Source: Streptomyces drozdowiczii
Lineage (GTDB): Bacteria > Actinomycetota > Actinomycetes > Streptomycetales > Streptomycetaceae
Assembly: GCF_026167665.1 (NCBI RefSeq)
Contig: NZ_CP098740.1
Location: 4,774,001 to 4,838,000 of the forward strand
DNA: 64,000 nt
Reading direction: 5' to 3'
This document shows, in pieces, positions 19,515 through 30,752 of the stretch (position 1 is its first letter; each line of letters starts with the position of its first letter). Made by a program: the position numbers and the translations under genes. The notes beneath the pieces were generated by a model, which ran no database searches, was not told the origin of the DNA, and worked only from the letters and a program-made list of their open reading frames with translations.

Positions 19515-20839
19515 CCGCCCTCCGGGCCGGCCGTCCGGAACGCGTTCCTGCCGAGGCGCCTGCGGCGCAGGGCCGGGATGCTGATCTCCGCGACGGCCTG
19601 CTCGGGCGCGCCCACCTTGGGGACCGCCCCGGGCACCGCACCCGTGGTGACCGCCAGCAGGGCCGCCGGCGCACCGCCCCGGCGGCGTACCGACCCGGGC
19701 ACCAGCGGACGGCCGCCGATGTGCAGGGCCACCGCGGTCACCGGGAGCGCTATCAGCAGGGTCGTCGCGCCTAGGACCAGGCCCATCCCGGGGTAGCCGG
19801 CCTCCTCGGACAGCACACTGCCGAGCACCGGCCCGCAGGCGACGCCCACGGACGAGGCGGACCCCGCGAGGACCGCCCAGCGGCCGCGTACGTCGAGCGA
19901 TGCGGCCAGACCGATCAGATACGACAGGACCACCGGGTAGACGGTGTTCCACAGGATCTCGCCGGTCGCGAAGGAGCCGAGGCTCCCGGCGGACGAGCTG
20001 AGCACGATGCTTCCCGCGATGACGGCGGTGCCCACCCCGATCGGGACCGCGCGCCCCAGCTTCGAGCCCAGCACCCCGGCGCCCATCACGCCGAGCAGCC
20101 CGGCGCCGAGCGCGGCGGCGAAGACGGCACCGATGGTCACCTCGGACAGCCCGACCTGGTCCACGCCGATCCGGCTGCTGACGCCCCACAGCGCGTTCTG
20201 CGCCATCGACCAGACGAGCATGCCGCCCGCGAGCACCAGTCCGGAGCGGCGGTGCGGCAGCCGGCCCTGCGCGGGGACGGCCGGTCCGGCCTGGTCCTCG
20301 CGTGCGGAGCCGCCGAGCCGGGAGGTGGCCGGCCAGACCAGGAGCGCGACCAGGGCGATCGAGGCGAACGGCAGCCGGTGGCCGCCGCCCAGGTGCGGGA
20401 CCGTCAGATACAGGGCGCCCGCGGTCGCCGACACGCTCAACAGCCCCAGCGACGAGGTGCGGTGCGGGTCGCTCTGGGCGGCGATGCCCGCCGCCGCGAC
20501 GGCGGTCGCCGTACCGGAACCGAAGCCGCCGACCACCGCGCCCGCGACCACCAGCGGCACGGTGCCGGCCAGCGCCGCACAGCCGTACCCCACCACGCAC
20601 AGGATCAACCCCGCGCGCGCCGGTCTGCACGGCCCGTACGTCTCCACGCGTCCCGCCAGGGAGAAGCCGGCGGAGGCCGAGCTGAGCAGCAGCGCGCTGC
20701 CGACGAGCCCGGCCTGAGCCGTGCTCAGGCCCAGGTAGACGGAGAGCCGTCCCACGATGGTGGGGAGGAGGTAGGCGGCGAGGTAACCGGCGGTGAACAC
20801 GGCGACCAGGGGCCACGCGGCGCGAGGGCGCGAGGACAT
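19478..20839 (-). CDS. MFS transporter (CynX/NimT-like)
   Basis: A 453-residue integral membrane protein with about 12 hydrophobic segments starting at AAWPLVAVFTAGYLAAYLLPTIVGRLSVYLG, typical of the major facilitator superfamily. A substrate cannot be assigned. I chose ATG 20839 because AGGA sits 6-8 nt before it; the alternative ATG 20857 lacks a site. The last 12 codons overlap the end of the deaminase gene on the other strand. Confidence 0.82.
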   Translation of the reverse strand: MSSRPRAAWPLVAVFTAGYLAAYLLPTIVGRLSVYLGLSTAQAGLVGSALLLSSASAGFSLAGRVETYGPCRPARAGLILCVVGYGCAALAGTVPLVVAGAVVGGFGSGTATAVAAAGIAAQSDPHRTSSLGLLSVSATAGALYLTVPHLGGGHRLPFASIALVALLVWPATSRLGGSAREDQAGPAVPAQGRLPHRRSGLVLAGGMLVWSMAQNALWGVSSRIGVDQVGLSEVTIGAVFAAALGAGLLGVMGAGVLGSKLGRAVPIGVGTAVIAGSIVLSSSAGSLGSFATGEILWNTVYPVVLSYLIGLAASLDVRGRWAVLAGSASSVGVACGPVLGSVLSEEAGYPGMGLVLGATTLLIALPVTAVALHIGGRPLVPGSVRRRGGAPAALLAVTTGAVPGAVPKVGAPEQAVAEISIPALRRRRLGRNAFRTAGPEGGQSNAYASTSDR

Positions 20840-21141
20840 GGGCGTTCCTGAAGACATGCCGAGATACGGCAGAAGGCAGAGGGGGGAATACGAGAAATCG
20901 GCGCTTCCGTCGGGTACGTCTCCAACGGTGCTCGCGGGCCAATTTGTATCAAGTGCTCCCGGCCCACCGAAAGCCGGTGTTCTGTGATCTGGGCCACTTT
21001 TGTGTTTACGCGGTTCGCTGATGGGTAGCGGCGGATGTTTACGCAGGTCAACAGCCGTGAACACACGCGCGGCGCGCACTCGTCCATCACCGCCGCGTAT
21101 CGGGCACACTGGCCGCAACCGTCACGACCGGGGAGTGCAAG
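20840..21141. other. Divergent intergenic region, MFS gene and pfkB-family kinase
   Basis: No gene is seen here. The stretch is locally AT-richer and holds two copies of TGTTTACGC (21003-21011 and 21036-21044) in direct orientation, 33 bp apart. A GGGAG ribosome binding site precedes GTG 21142. Promoters for both genes should lie here, but I could not place them with confidence. Confidence 0.4.
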
Positions 21142-22248
21142 GTGAGCGCTGACATTCCGCAGATCGACCCGCTGGACGGACTGCGCGCCCCGCAGGACCC
21201 CGACTGCGACGTCTTCCTCACCGGCACGGTCTTCCTGGACATCATCTTCACCGGCCTGGACAGCGCCCCCGTGCGGGGCACCGAATCCTGGGCGCGCGGC
21301 ATGGGCTCCAGCCCCGGCGGCGTCGCCAACATGGCCACCGCGCTGGCCCGCCTCGGCCTGCGCACCTCCCTGGCCGCCGCGTTCGGCGACGACCACTACG
21401 GCGAGTACTGCTGGGACGCGCTCGAACAGGGCGAGGGCATCGACCTCTCCCGCTCGCACACCGTCCGGGGCTGGCACTCCCCGGTGACCGTCTCCATGGC
21501 GTACGAGGGCGAGCGGACGATGGTCTCGCACGGCCACGAGGCCCCGGCGCTCCCCACCACCGCCTCGCCCGAGGCCCCCGCCTTCCCCCGCTGCCCGCCC
21601 AGGGCCCGGGCCGCCGTCACCTCACTGGTCCCCGGCCGCACCGAACCCTGGGTCGCCGAGGCCGCCCGCCGGGGGGCCCTGATCTTCGGCGACGTCGGCT
21701 GGGACGAGACCGGGCGCTGGGACCTGGACGCCCTCAGCGGCCTGGAGCACTGCCACGCCTTCCTGCCCAACGCCGAGGAGGCGATGCGCTACACCCGCAC
21801 CGACTGCCCCCGGGCCGCCGCGCACGCCCTCGCCGAACGCGTACCGCTCGCCGTCGTCACCCTGGGCTCCGAGGGCGCCTACGCGGTCGACGCCGCCACC
21901 GGAACCGCCGCCGAGGTCCCGGCCATCGAGGTCGAGGCCCTGGACCCGACCGGCGCGGGCGACGTCTTCGTGGCCGGCTTCGTCACCGGCACCCTGGCCG
22001 GCTGGCCCCTCGCCGACCGCCTCGCCTTCGCCGGGCTGACCGCGGCCCTCTCCGTCCAGGAGTTCGGCGGCTCGCTCTCGGCCCCCGGCTGGGCGGAGAT
22101 CGCCGCCTGGTGGCAGCAGGTGCGCACCTGCGCCGGACAGGACCCGGCCGCGCTGCGGCGCTACGCCTTCCTGGACGAGCTGCTGCCGGCCGCCGCCCGG
22201 CCCTGGCCGCTGCGCCGGGCCGTGCCGACGATCGGTTTCCGCGCGTAA
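21142..22248 (+). CDS. PfkB-family carbohydrate kinase
   Basis: A 368-residue kinase of the ribokinase/PfkB group. The N-terminal signature is seen in SSPGGVANMATALARLG and the ATP/anion-hole signature DPTGAGDVFVAGF near residue 269 carries the catalytic aspartate. Members phosphorylate sugars or nucleosides; the substrate is not predictable. GTG start with GGGAG upstream. It is divergent from an MFS transporter, which could be the uptake partner, though that is only inference. Confidence 0.85.
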   Translation: MSADIPQIDPLDGLRAPQDPDCDVFLTGTVFLDIIFTGLDSAPVRGTESWARGMGSSPGGVANMATALARLGLRTSLAAAFGDDHYGEYCWDALEQGEGIDLSRSHTVRGWHSPVTVSMAYEGERTMVSHGHEAPALPTTASPEAPAFPRCPPRARAAVTSLVPGRTEPWVAEAARRGALIFGDVGWDETGRWDLDALSGLEHCHAFLPNAEEAMRYTRTDCPRAAAHALAERVPLAVVTLGSEGAYAVDAATGTAAEVPAIEVEALDPTGAGDVFVAGFVTGTLAGWPLADRLAFAGLTAALSVQEFGGSLSAPGWAEIAAWWQQVRTCAGQDPAALRRYAFLDELLPAAARPWPLRRAVPTIGFRA

Positions 22249-22380
22249 CCTCACCGGCCCCCTACCGCCCGGTAAAACCTCTGGTGTTGTCAGTCCGGAG
22301 TCGTAGGCTTGAGGCACACGAGGTTTTCGAGCAGCGAGAACCCTGCAACGGGAGGTATGCGCAGGCCCGAGGGCCGGCCC

Positions 22381-23433
<1,053 letters not shown>

Positions 23434-23442
23434 CAGCGCACC

Positions 23443-23940
23443 ATGTCGATCGACGTCAACAACGAGTCCGGAACCGAGGTCGACGAGCAGGCGATCCTCG
23501 ACATCGCCCGCTACGCGCTCGCGCGCATGCGGATCCACCCGCTCTCCGAACTCTCGGTGATCGTGGTGGACTCCGCGGCCATGGAGCAGCTGCACATCCA
23601 GTGGATGGACCTGCCGGGCCCGACCGATGTCATGTCCTTCCCAATGGACGAGCTGCGTCCGCCGGCCAAGGACGACGAGGAGCCCCCGCAGGGGCTCCTC
23701 GGTGACATCGTGCTCTGCCCCGAGGTCGCCAAGAAGCAGGGCGAGGAAGCCGAGACCCAGCACTCCATGGACGAGGAGCTCCAGCTGCTCACCGTCCACG
23801 GGGTGCTGCACCTGCTGGGCTACGACCACGAGGAGCCGGACGAGAAGGCCGAGATGTTCGGCCTCCAGGCGGCCATTGTGGACGGCTGGCGTGGCGAGCG
23901 CGGGCTGACCGGCCCGTCCCCCGCCCCGACCGTCTCGTGA
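23443..23940 (+). CDS. ybeY: rRNA maturation endoribonuclease YbeY
   Basis: A 165-residue metalloprotein. The zinc motif [11 protein letters not shown] (H3XH5XH type) near residue 120 and the preceding [10 protein letters not shown] are diagnostic. YbeY takes part in 16S rRNA 3' end processing and late 30S quality control. It sits between phoH and a CorC-like gene in the usual bacterial order; its TGA overlaps the next GTG by 4 nt. Confidence 0.95.
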   Translation: MSIDVNNESGTEVDEQAILDIARYALARMRIHPLSELSVIVVDSAAMEQLHIQWMDLPGPTDVMSFPMDELRPPAKDDEEPPQGLLGDIVLCPEVAKKQGEEAETQHSMDEELQLLTVHGVLHLLGYDHEEPDEKAEMFGLQAAIVDGWRGERGLTGPSPAPTVS

Positions 23941-25232
23941 GCCTGCCGCTGATCTCCGGCGTCGTCCTGCTGGTCGTCGTCGGCTGGCTGGCCGCCTGCG
24001 CCGAGGCGGGCATCGCCCGTACGTCGAGCTTCCGGGCCGCCGAGGCGGTCCGCTCGGGCCGGCGCGGCAGCGCCAAGCTGGAGCAGGTCGCGGCCGACCC
24101 GACCCGCTATCTCAACGTCGCCCTGCTGGTGCGGGTCGCCTGCGAGATGGCCGCCGGGGTGCTCGTCACGTACGCCTGCCTGAAGGAGTTCCCGGAGACC
24201 TGGGAGGCGCTGGCCGTCGCCATCGGCGTGATGGTCCTCGTCTCGTACGTCGCGATCGGCGTCTCCCCGCGCACCATCGGCCGCCAGCACCCGCTGAACA
24301 CCGCGACCGCGTCGGCGTACGTGCTGCTGCCGCTGGCCCGGATCATGGGGCCCATCCCGCAGCTGCTGATCCTCATCGGCAACGCGCTGACCCCCGGCAA
24401 GGGATTCCGCAAGGGCCCGTTCGCCAGCGAGGCCGAGCTGCGGGCCATGGTGGACCTCGCCGAGCAGGAGTCGCTGATCGAGGACGAGGAGCGCCGCATG
24501 GTGCACTCCGTCTTCGAACTCGGTGACACCCTGGTGCGCGAGGTGATGGTCCCGCGCACCGACCTCGTCTGCATCGAGCGCTACAAGACGATCCGTCAGG
24601 CACTCACCCTCGCCCTGCGCTCCGGCTTCTCGCGCATCCCGGTCACCGGCGAGAACGAGGACGACGTGGTCGGGATCGTCTATCTGAAGGACCTGGTCCG
24701 CAAGACGCACATCAACCGGGACTCGGAGGCCGACCCGGTCTCCACCGCGATGCGCCCGGCGTCGTTCGTGCCCGACACGAAGAACGCCGGCGACCTGCTG
24801 CGCGAGATGCAGCAGGAACGCAGCCACGTCGCCGTCGTCATCGACGAGTACGGCGGCACGGCGGGCATCGTCACCATCGAGGACATCCTGGAGGAGATCG
24901 TCGGCGAGATCACCGACGAGTACGACCGCGAGCTGCCGCCCGTCCAGGAGCTGGAGAACGGCTGCTTCCGCGTCACCGCCCGGCTCGACATCGGGGACCT
25001 CGGCGACCTGTTCGGCCTGGACGAGTACGACGACGAGGACGTGGAGACGGTCGGCGGCCTCCTTGCGAAGGCGCTCGGCCGGGTCCCGATCGCGGGCGCG
25101 TCCTCCGAGGTCGAACTGCCCGACGGGCGGCGGCTGCGGCTGACCGCGGAGTCCCCGGCGGGCCGGCGCAACAAGATCGTCACGGTGCTGGTGGAGCCGG
25201 TGGCTCCCGAGGAGGAGGAGACGCCGGAATGA
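23937..25232 (+). CDS. Hemolysin/CorC family membrane protein with CBS pair (CNNM type)
   Basis: A 431-residue protein. The N-terminal third is a DUF21/CNNM membrane domain ([25 protein letters not shown] and two more hydrophobic stretches). Two CBS domains occupy about 205-330, with [11 protein letters not shown] and [26 protein letters not shown], and a CorC_HlyC domain ends the protein. The family is linked with magnesium or cobalt efflux and nucleotide sensing. GTG start overlaps ybeY; the stop overlaps the next ATG, so all four genes from phoH form one operon. Confidence 0.92.
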   Translation: MSLPLISGVVLLVVVGWLAACAEAGIARTSSFRAAEAVRSGRRGSAKLEQVAADPTRYLNVALLVRVACEMAAGVLVTYACLKEFPETWEALAVAIGVMVLVSYVAIGVSPRTIGRQHPLNTATASAYVLLPLARIMGPIPQLLILIGNALTPGKGFRKGPFASEAELRAMVDLAEQESLIEDEERRMVHSVFELGDTLVREVMVPRTDLVCIERYKTIRQALTLALRSGFSRIPVTGENEDDVVGIVYLKDLVRKTHINRDSEADPVSTAMRPASFVPDTKNAGDLLREMQQERSHVAVVIDEYGGTAGIVTIEDILEEIVGEITDEYDRELPPVQELENGCFRVTARLDIGDLGDLFGLDEYDDEDVETVGGLLAKALGRVPIAGASSEVELPDGRRLRLTAESPAGRRNKIVTVLVEPVAPEEEETPE

Positions 25233-25582
25233 CCCCGCAGCAGCTGAGGGCCTTCTGTCTCAGCTTCAACGCGAGCGCCGAGGAGTTCCCGTTCGGGCCC
25301 GAGGCGTCCGTCTTCAAGGTGCTCGGCAAGATGTTCGCGCTCAGCGCGCTGGACGCCCGGCCGCTGACCGTGAACCTCAAGTGCGACCCCGACGAGGCGG
25401 TGCGGCTGCGCGAGGAGTACGAGGCGGTGGTGCCCGGATGGCACATGAACAAGCGCCACTGGAACACCGTCACCGTCTCCGGACTGCCCGACGCGAAGCT
25501 GCGCGAGCTGATCGAGGACAGCTACGACCTGGTGGTGGCCGGGCTGCCGAAGGCGGAGCGGCTGCGGCTCGACCGGCCCTGA
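25229..25582 (+). CDS. MmcQ/YjbR family DNA-binding protein
   Basis: A 117-residue small basic protein of the MmcQ/YjbR (double-wing) family, with the typical WHMNKRHWNTV and LIEDSYDLVVAGLPK segments. The biochemical role is unknown; the fold resembles a DNA-binding module. Its ATG overlaps the TGA of the CorC gene. Confidence 0.88.
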   Translation: MTPQQLRAFCLSFNASAEEFPFGPEASVFKVLGKMFALSALDARPLTVNLKCDPDEAVRLREEYEAVVPGWHMNKRHWNTVTVSGLPDAKLRELIEDSYDLVVAGLPKAERLRLDRP

Positions 25583-25631
25583 GACTTGCCGGGCCGGGGC
25601 TCCCGCCCGCCCCGGTCCGCGCCGGGCTTCG

Positions 25632-25637
25632 TATGCT
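25632..25637 (+). promoter_or_regulatory. -10 element, leaderless deaminase-like gene
   Basis: TATGCT, a good HrdB -10, ends 6 nt before ATG 25644. No ribosome binding site. Confidence 0.6.
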
Positions 25638-25643
25638 CGGCAC

Positions 25644-26006
25644 ATGACTGAGAGCACCGGCACCACCGACCTCGGCGCCGAGGACCGCAAGATCGTCACC
25701 CTGGCCCGCAGTGCCCGCGCCCGCAACGGCGTCCCCGAGGGGGCGGCCGTCCGGGACGAGACCGGGCGCACCTATGTGGCCGGGACCGTGGAGCTGGAGT
25801 CGCTGAAGCTCAGCGCCCTGCGGACGGCCGTCGCGATGGCGGTGGCCAGCGGGGCGAAGTCCCTGGAGGCCGCCGCGATCGTCTCCGAGGCCGAGGCCCC
25901 CTCCGACGAGGACCGGGCCGCCGTGCGGGACCTGGGCGGGGCCGGCACGCCGGTGCTGCTCGCCGGGCCGGACGGACAGCTGCGGCTCAGCGTCACGGCG
26001 GGCTGA
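25644..26006 (+). CDS. Cytidine deaminase-like protein lacking catalytic residues
   Basis: A 120-residue protein that follows the cytidine deaminase pattern (GRTYVAGTVELESLKLSALRTAVAMAVASGAKSLEAAAIVS) but has LKLSALR where a deaminase has the zinc-binding Cys/His-Ala-Glu, and has no PCxxC. It is therefore probably not a deaminase. It lies just before era, a place it also holds in mycobacteria as far as I recall, so a conserved non-enzymatic role linked to era or ribosome assembly is plausible but unproven. Confidence 0.7.
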   Translation: MTESTGTTDLGAEDRKIVTLARSARARNGVPEGAAVRDETGRTYVAGTVELESLKLSALRTAVAMAVASGAKSLEAAAIVSEAEAPSDEDRAAVRDLGGAGTPVLLAGPDGQLRLSVTAG

Positions 26007-26018
26007 CCCCGCTACGGG

Positions 26019-26050
26019 GCGGGGCCCGGGGCCGTCCGGACCGGGCCCGC
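26019..26050 (+). terminator. Hairpin terminator upstream of era
   Basis: GCGGGGCCCGG (26019-26029) pairs with CCGGGCCCGC (26041-26050) with one bulged base, 13 nt after the preceding stop codon. Confidence 0.55.
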
Positions 26051-26095
26051 AGGCCGTGGCGGGCGCCTCGGTGCCCCGCCGCCCCCGGGATCGGG

Positions 26096-26101
26096 GACAA
26101 T
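26096..26101 (+). promoter_or_regulatory. -10 element, leaderless era
   Basis: GACAAT ends 7 nt before ATG 26109, the same arrangement as at hemW and recO. Confidence 0.55.
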
Positions 26102-26108
26102 GGGCGCC

Positions 26109-27073
26109 ATGAGCGTTCGACCTAACCCTGAAGCCGCCGCGCGGCAGGCCGAGAACCCCGCCCCCACCGGGCCGGCTTCGCCTGCTTCGTGGGCCGCCCC
26201 AACGCGGGCAAGTCCACCCTGACGAACGCTCTGGTCGGGCGGAAGGTGGCCATCACCTCCAACCGTCCGCAGACGACCCGGCACACCGTGCGCGGCATCG
26301 TGCACCGGCCGGACGCCCAGCTGATCCTGGTCGACACCCCCGGACTCCACAAGCCGCGCACCCTGCTGGGCGAGCGGCTGAACGACATCGTGCGCACCAC
26401 CTGGGCCGAGGTCGACGTGATCGGCTTCTGCCTGCCCGCCGACCAGAAGCTCGGCCCCGGCGACAAGTACATCGTCAAGGAGCTCGCGGGCATCAAGAAG
26501 ACGCCCAAGATCGCGATCATCACCAAGACCGACCTGGTCGACTCCAAGCAGCTCGCCGAACAGCTGCTGGCCGTCTCCCGGCTCGGTGAGGAGCTGGGCT
26601 TCGAGTGGGCGGAGATCATCCCCGTCTCGGCCGTCAAGGACCAGCAGGTCGACCTGCTCTCCGACCTGATCGCCCCCCTCCTGCCCGAGAGCCCGCCGCT
26701 CTACCCCGAGGGCGACCTCACCGACGAGCCGGAGATGGTGATGGTCGCGGAGCTGATCCGCGAGGCCGCGCTCGAAGGCGTACGCGACGAGCTGCCGCAC
26801 TCCATCGCGGTCGTCGTCGAGGAGATGCTGCCGCGCGAGGACCGGCCGGCGGACAAACCGCTGCTGGACATCCACGCCAACGTCTACATCGAGCGCCCCA
26901 GCCAGAAGGGCATCATCATCGGCCCCAAGGGCAAGCGCCTGAAGGACGTCGGGACCAAGTCCCGCAAGCACATCGAGGCCCTGCTCGGCACCCCCGTCTT
27001 CCTCGACCTGCACGTCAAGGTCGCCAAGGACTGGCAGCGCGACCCGAAGCAGTTGCGCAAGCTCGGGTTCTGA
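26109..27073 (+). CDS. era: GTPase Era, with N-terminal one-base frameshift (probable sequence error)
   Basis: The GTPase and KH domains are intact from the GTG at 26189: Walker A GRPNAGKS, switch I region TTRHTVRG, DTPG, TKTD, and the KH loop GIIIGPKGKRLKDVG. But the natural start, ATG 26109 next to a good -10 box, is out of frame with them. Adding one C to the run 26161-26165 joins the two and gives PHRAGFACFVGRPNAGKS, the usual start of the G domain. Era binds 16S rRNA and is needed for 30S assembly, so a true knockout is unlikely. Uncorrected, the ORF would be 26189-27073 and lack the first beta strand. Confidence 0.9.
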
Positions 27074-27111
27074 GACCTGCCGGACCCTTCAGACCCGTCA
27101 GGTGCCCCGTC

Positions 27112-27378
27112 TCACGCGCCCTCCTTCAGGACGCGTGAGATCAGGGCGCGCTGGGCCTCGGTCAGGCGGGGGTCCGCGCAGTGCACGGTCTCGCCGTCGA
27201 CCGTTATCCGGTAGCTGAAGCCGTCCGGGACGCCCCGGGGCGCGGCGGCCTGGCCGTCGGCGAGCGCCGCGCCGGCCAGGGCCTCCCACTCCTGGGCGTC
27301 GTCCAGCCCTGAGGTGTCGATCTCGTGGTGACGCGCGATGCCGGCGAAGCCGCCGGTCCTGCTCACCTGGATCCGCAT
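27112..27378 (-). CDS. Emfourin-like inhibitor protein (partner of the M4 peptidase)
   Basis: An 88-residue protein starting MRIQVSRTGGFAGI, with YRITVDGETVHCADPRLT in the middle. This resembles emfourin, the small protein encoded next to protealysin-type M4 peptidases and shown for the Serratia pair to inhibit the enzyme. It lies 13 nt downstream of the peptidase gene on the same strand, with AGGAAGGGA before its ATG. It probably holds the peptidase inactive inside the cell. Confidence 0.8.
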   Translation of the reverse strand: MRIQVSRTGGFAGIARHHEIDTSGLDDAQEWEALAGAALADGQAAAPRGVPDGFSYRITVDGETVHCADPRLTEAQRALISRVLKEGA

Positions 27379-27391
27379 GCGGTGTCCCTTC

Positions 27392-28468
27392 CTAGTCGGT
27401 CGGAACGCCCACCTCCGACCACGCCTTGAGGACGGCCTCCACCTCGTCGCCCTCGCCGAAGCGGCTGCGCGCCGCGGCCACGGTCAGCCGGGCGAAGTCC
27501 GAGAACTCCGCGTCCACCGCCAGTTCACCACCTGTGAGCACATCGAACCAGAGCTGGCCCGCCCGCTCCCAGGAACTGCCGCCCAGCGCGGTCGCCAGGA
27601 GATAGAACGCGCGGTTGGGGATGCCGGAGTTGAGGTGCACCCCGCCGTTGTCGTCGCCGGTGTGGACGTAGTCGTCCATGGACGCCGGCTGCGGGTCCTT
27701 GCCGAGCACGTCGTCGTCGTACGCCGTGCCGGGCGCCTTCATCGAGCGCAGTGCCACGCCCTGGACCCGGGGCGCGAGCAGCCCCTCACCGATCAGCCAG
27801 TCCGCCTGGTCGGCGGTCTGGCCCAGCGAGTACTGCTTCACGAGGGAGCCGAAGACGTCCGAGACCGACTCGTTGAGCGCGCCGGACTGGCCGTAGTAGC
27901 TCAGGTTGGCGGTGTACTGCGTGAGCCCGTGGGCCAGTTCGTGGGCGATCACGTCGATCGCGACGGTGAAGTCGAGGAAGATCTCCCCGTCCCCGTCGCC
28001 GAAGACCATCTGCTCGCCGTCGAAGAAGGCGTTGTTGTACTTCTCGTCGTAGTGGACGGACCCGATCAGCGGGAGGCCGTGGCCGTCGATGGAGCGCCGG
28101 CCGTAGGCGGTGAGCAGCAGGTCGAAGGTGGCGCCGAGGCCCGCGTACGCGCGGTTGACGCTGGCGTCCTTCGTGGGCTTCTCGCCCTCGCCGCGGACCT
28201 TGTGGCCCGGCAGGTCCGTGCCGTGGCGGCAGTCGTAGAGCGTGCGGTGGGGCTTGGCGCTGCCCTCGTCGTCCGGCTCGACGGGGGCGGTGGGCCGGGC
28301 GACGGTCGTCATCTGGCGGCGGGTGCGCCGGGCCGCGTCGGACTCCAGGGTGCGACGGGCCGGATCGGCGAGGACGGGATCGTCGGACTGGGAGAGCTTG
28401 TCGAGGACGTGGGGCGGGACGATGGTGCAGAAGACGGGGTGGAACCCCTGCTGTGAACGAGGCTGCAT
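27392..28468 (-). CDS. Protealysin-like M4 family metallopeptidase
   Basis: A 358-residue peptidase. HELAH at about 176-180 gives two zinc ligands and the catalytic Glu; NESVSD about 20 residues later gives the third ligand. There is no signal peptide; instead the N-terminus has CTIVPPHVLDKL, matching the short PPL-type propeptide of protealysin, which differs from the long thermolysin prosequence. That suggests a cytoplasmic or non-classically released enzyme. ATG 28468 is chosen because it is 7 nt from a -10 box with a -35; the ORF could extend to 28504. An emfourin-like gene follows. Confidence 0.85.
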   Translation of the reverse strand: MQPRSQQGFHPVFCTIVPPHVLDKLSQSDDPVLADPARRTLESDAARRTRRQMTTVARPTAPVEPDDEGSAKPHRTLYDCRHGTDLPGHKVRGEGEKPTKDASVNRAYAGLGATFDLLLTAYGRRSIDGHGLPLIGSVHYDEKYNNAFFDGEQMVFGDGDGEIFLDFTVAIDVIAHELAHGLTQYTANLSYYGQSGALNESVSDVFGSLVKQYSLGQTADQADWLIGEGLLAPRVQGVALRSMKAPGTAYDDDVLGKDPQPASMDDYVHTGDDNGGVHLNSGIPNRAFYLLATALGGSSWERAGQLWFDVLTGGELAVDAEFSDFARLTVAAARSRFGEGDEVEAVLKAWSEVGVPTD

Positions 28469-28475
28469 ACACACG

Positions 28476-28504
28476 ACTGTGGCAGTCCGTGAGCGCAATG
28501 TCAC
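28476..28504 (-). promoter_or_regulatory. Promoter of the leaderless M4 peptidase gene
   Basis: Minus strand: -35 GTGACA (28504-28499), 17-bp spacer, -10 CACAGT (28481-28476), then 7 nt to ATG 28468. Confidence 0.5.
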
Positions 28505-28633
28505 TGGTTGCTATCGGGGTTGATGAAATGGAGTGATTGGTCACTGTTGGGTGTTTAGGTCGTCCCGTACGGGTAAGGGCGGATGTCGATCCCGCATACT
28601 GGACCGGCACCCACGTCTCGGGCGCCCCTCGGC

Positions 28634-28639
28634 TAGTCT
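28634..28639 (+). promoter_or_regulatory. -10 element of the leuA leader transcript
   Basis: TAGTCT lies 9 nt before the leader peptide ATG at 28649. Confidence 0.45.
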
Positions 28640-28648
28640 CGACGCATC

Positions 28649-28677
28649 ATGCGTTTCGGGCTGCTTCTTCTTAGCTG

Positions 28678-28696
<19 letters not shown>
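28649..28696 (+). CDS. leuA leader peptide (leucine attenuation)
   Basis: A 15-codon ORF, MRFGLLLLSCRGEGL, ending in TAG. Four consecutive leucine codons (CTG CTT CTT CTT) are three rare CTT codons in a genome where CTG and CTC dominate, as expected for a ribosome-stalling sensor of charged Leu-tRNA. Its distal codons overlap the 5' arm of a stem (28678-28689) that pairs with 28709-28720. Leader peptide attenuation of leuA is described for Streptomyces and relatives; this is the same arrangement. Confidence 0.82.
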
Positions 28697-30571
<1,875 letters not shown>

Positions 30572-30608
30572 TCCGGCGCCCGAAAGGGCCCGGAACCGTA
30601 CGGTCCGC

Positions 30609-30642
30609 GAACCCCGCCCACCCGCTTCCGGGGGCGGGGTTC
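30609..30642 (+). terminator. leuA terminator
   Basis: Perfect 11-bp stem GAACCCCGCCC (30609-30619) with GGGCGGGGTTC (30632-30642), 37 nt after leuA. Confidence 0.8.
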
Positions 30643-30690
30643 GGCCATTCTCCAGGCGGTTGTGACCGGCGGGGTGCTGACGGCGCAACG

Positions 30691-30709
30691 GTGATGTGGT
30701 TAACATCAC
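30691..30709. promoter_or_regulatory. Inverted repeat upstream of the TerB-like gene
   Basis: GTGATGT-GGTTA-ACATCAC, perfect 7-bp arms, 43 bp upstream of GTG 30753. It is AT-rich compared with its surroundings and looks like an operator; the regulator is unknown. Confidence 0.5.
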
Positions 30710-30752
30710 GTCGACACGGCAGTGTTGCCGGAGTGTTACGGAGGTGTGCGAC

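Noticed and set aside
20840..21141. Rex or NsrR operator in the MFS-kinase gap
   Set aside because: The TGTTTACGC repeats do not match the inverted TTGTGAA/TTCACAA or AACAC/GTGTT forms of those regulators.
26189..27073. GTG 26189 as the real start of Era
   Set aside because: It would remove the first beta strand before the Walker A motif and ignore the -10 box and ATG at 26096-26111. A missing C in the run 26161-26165 explains the break better.
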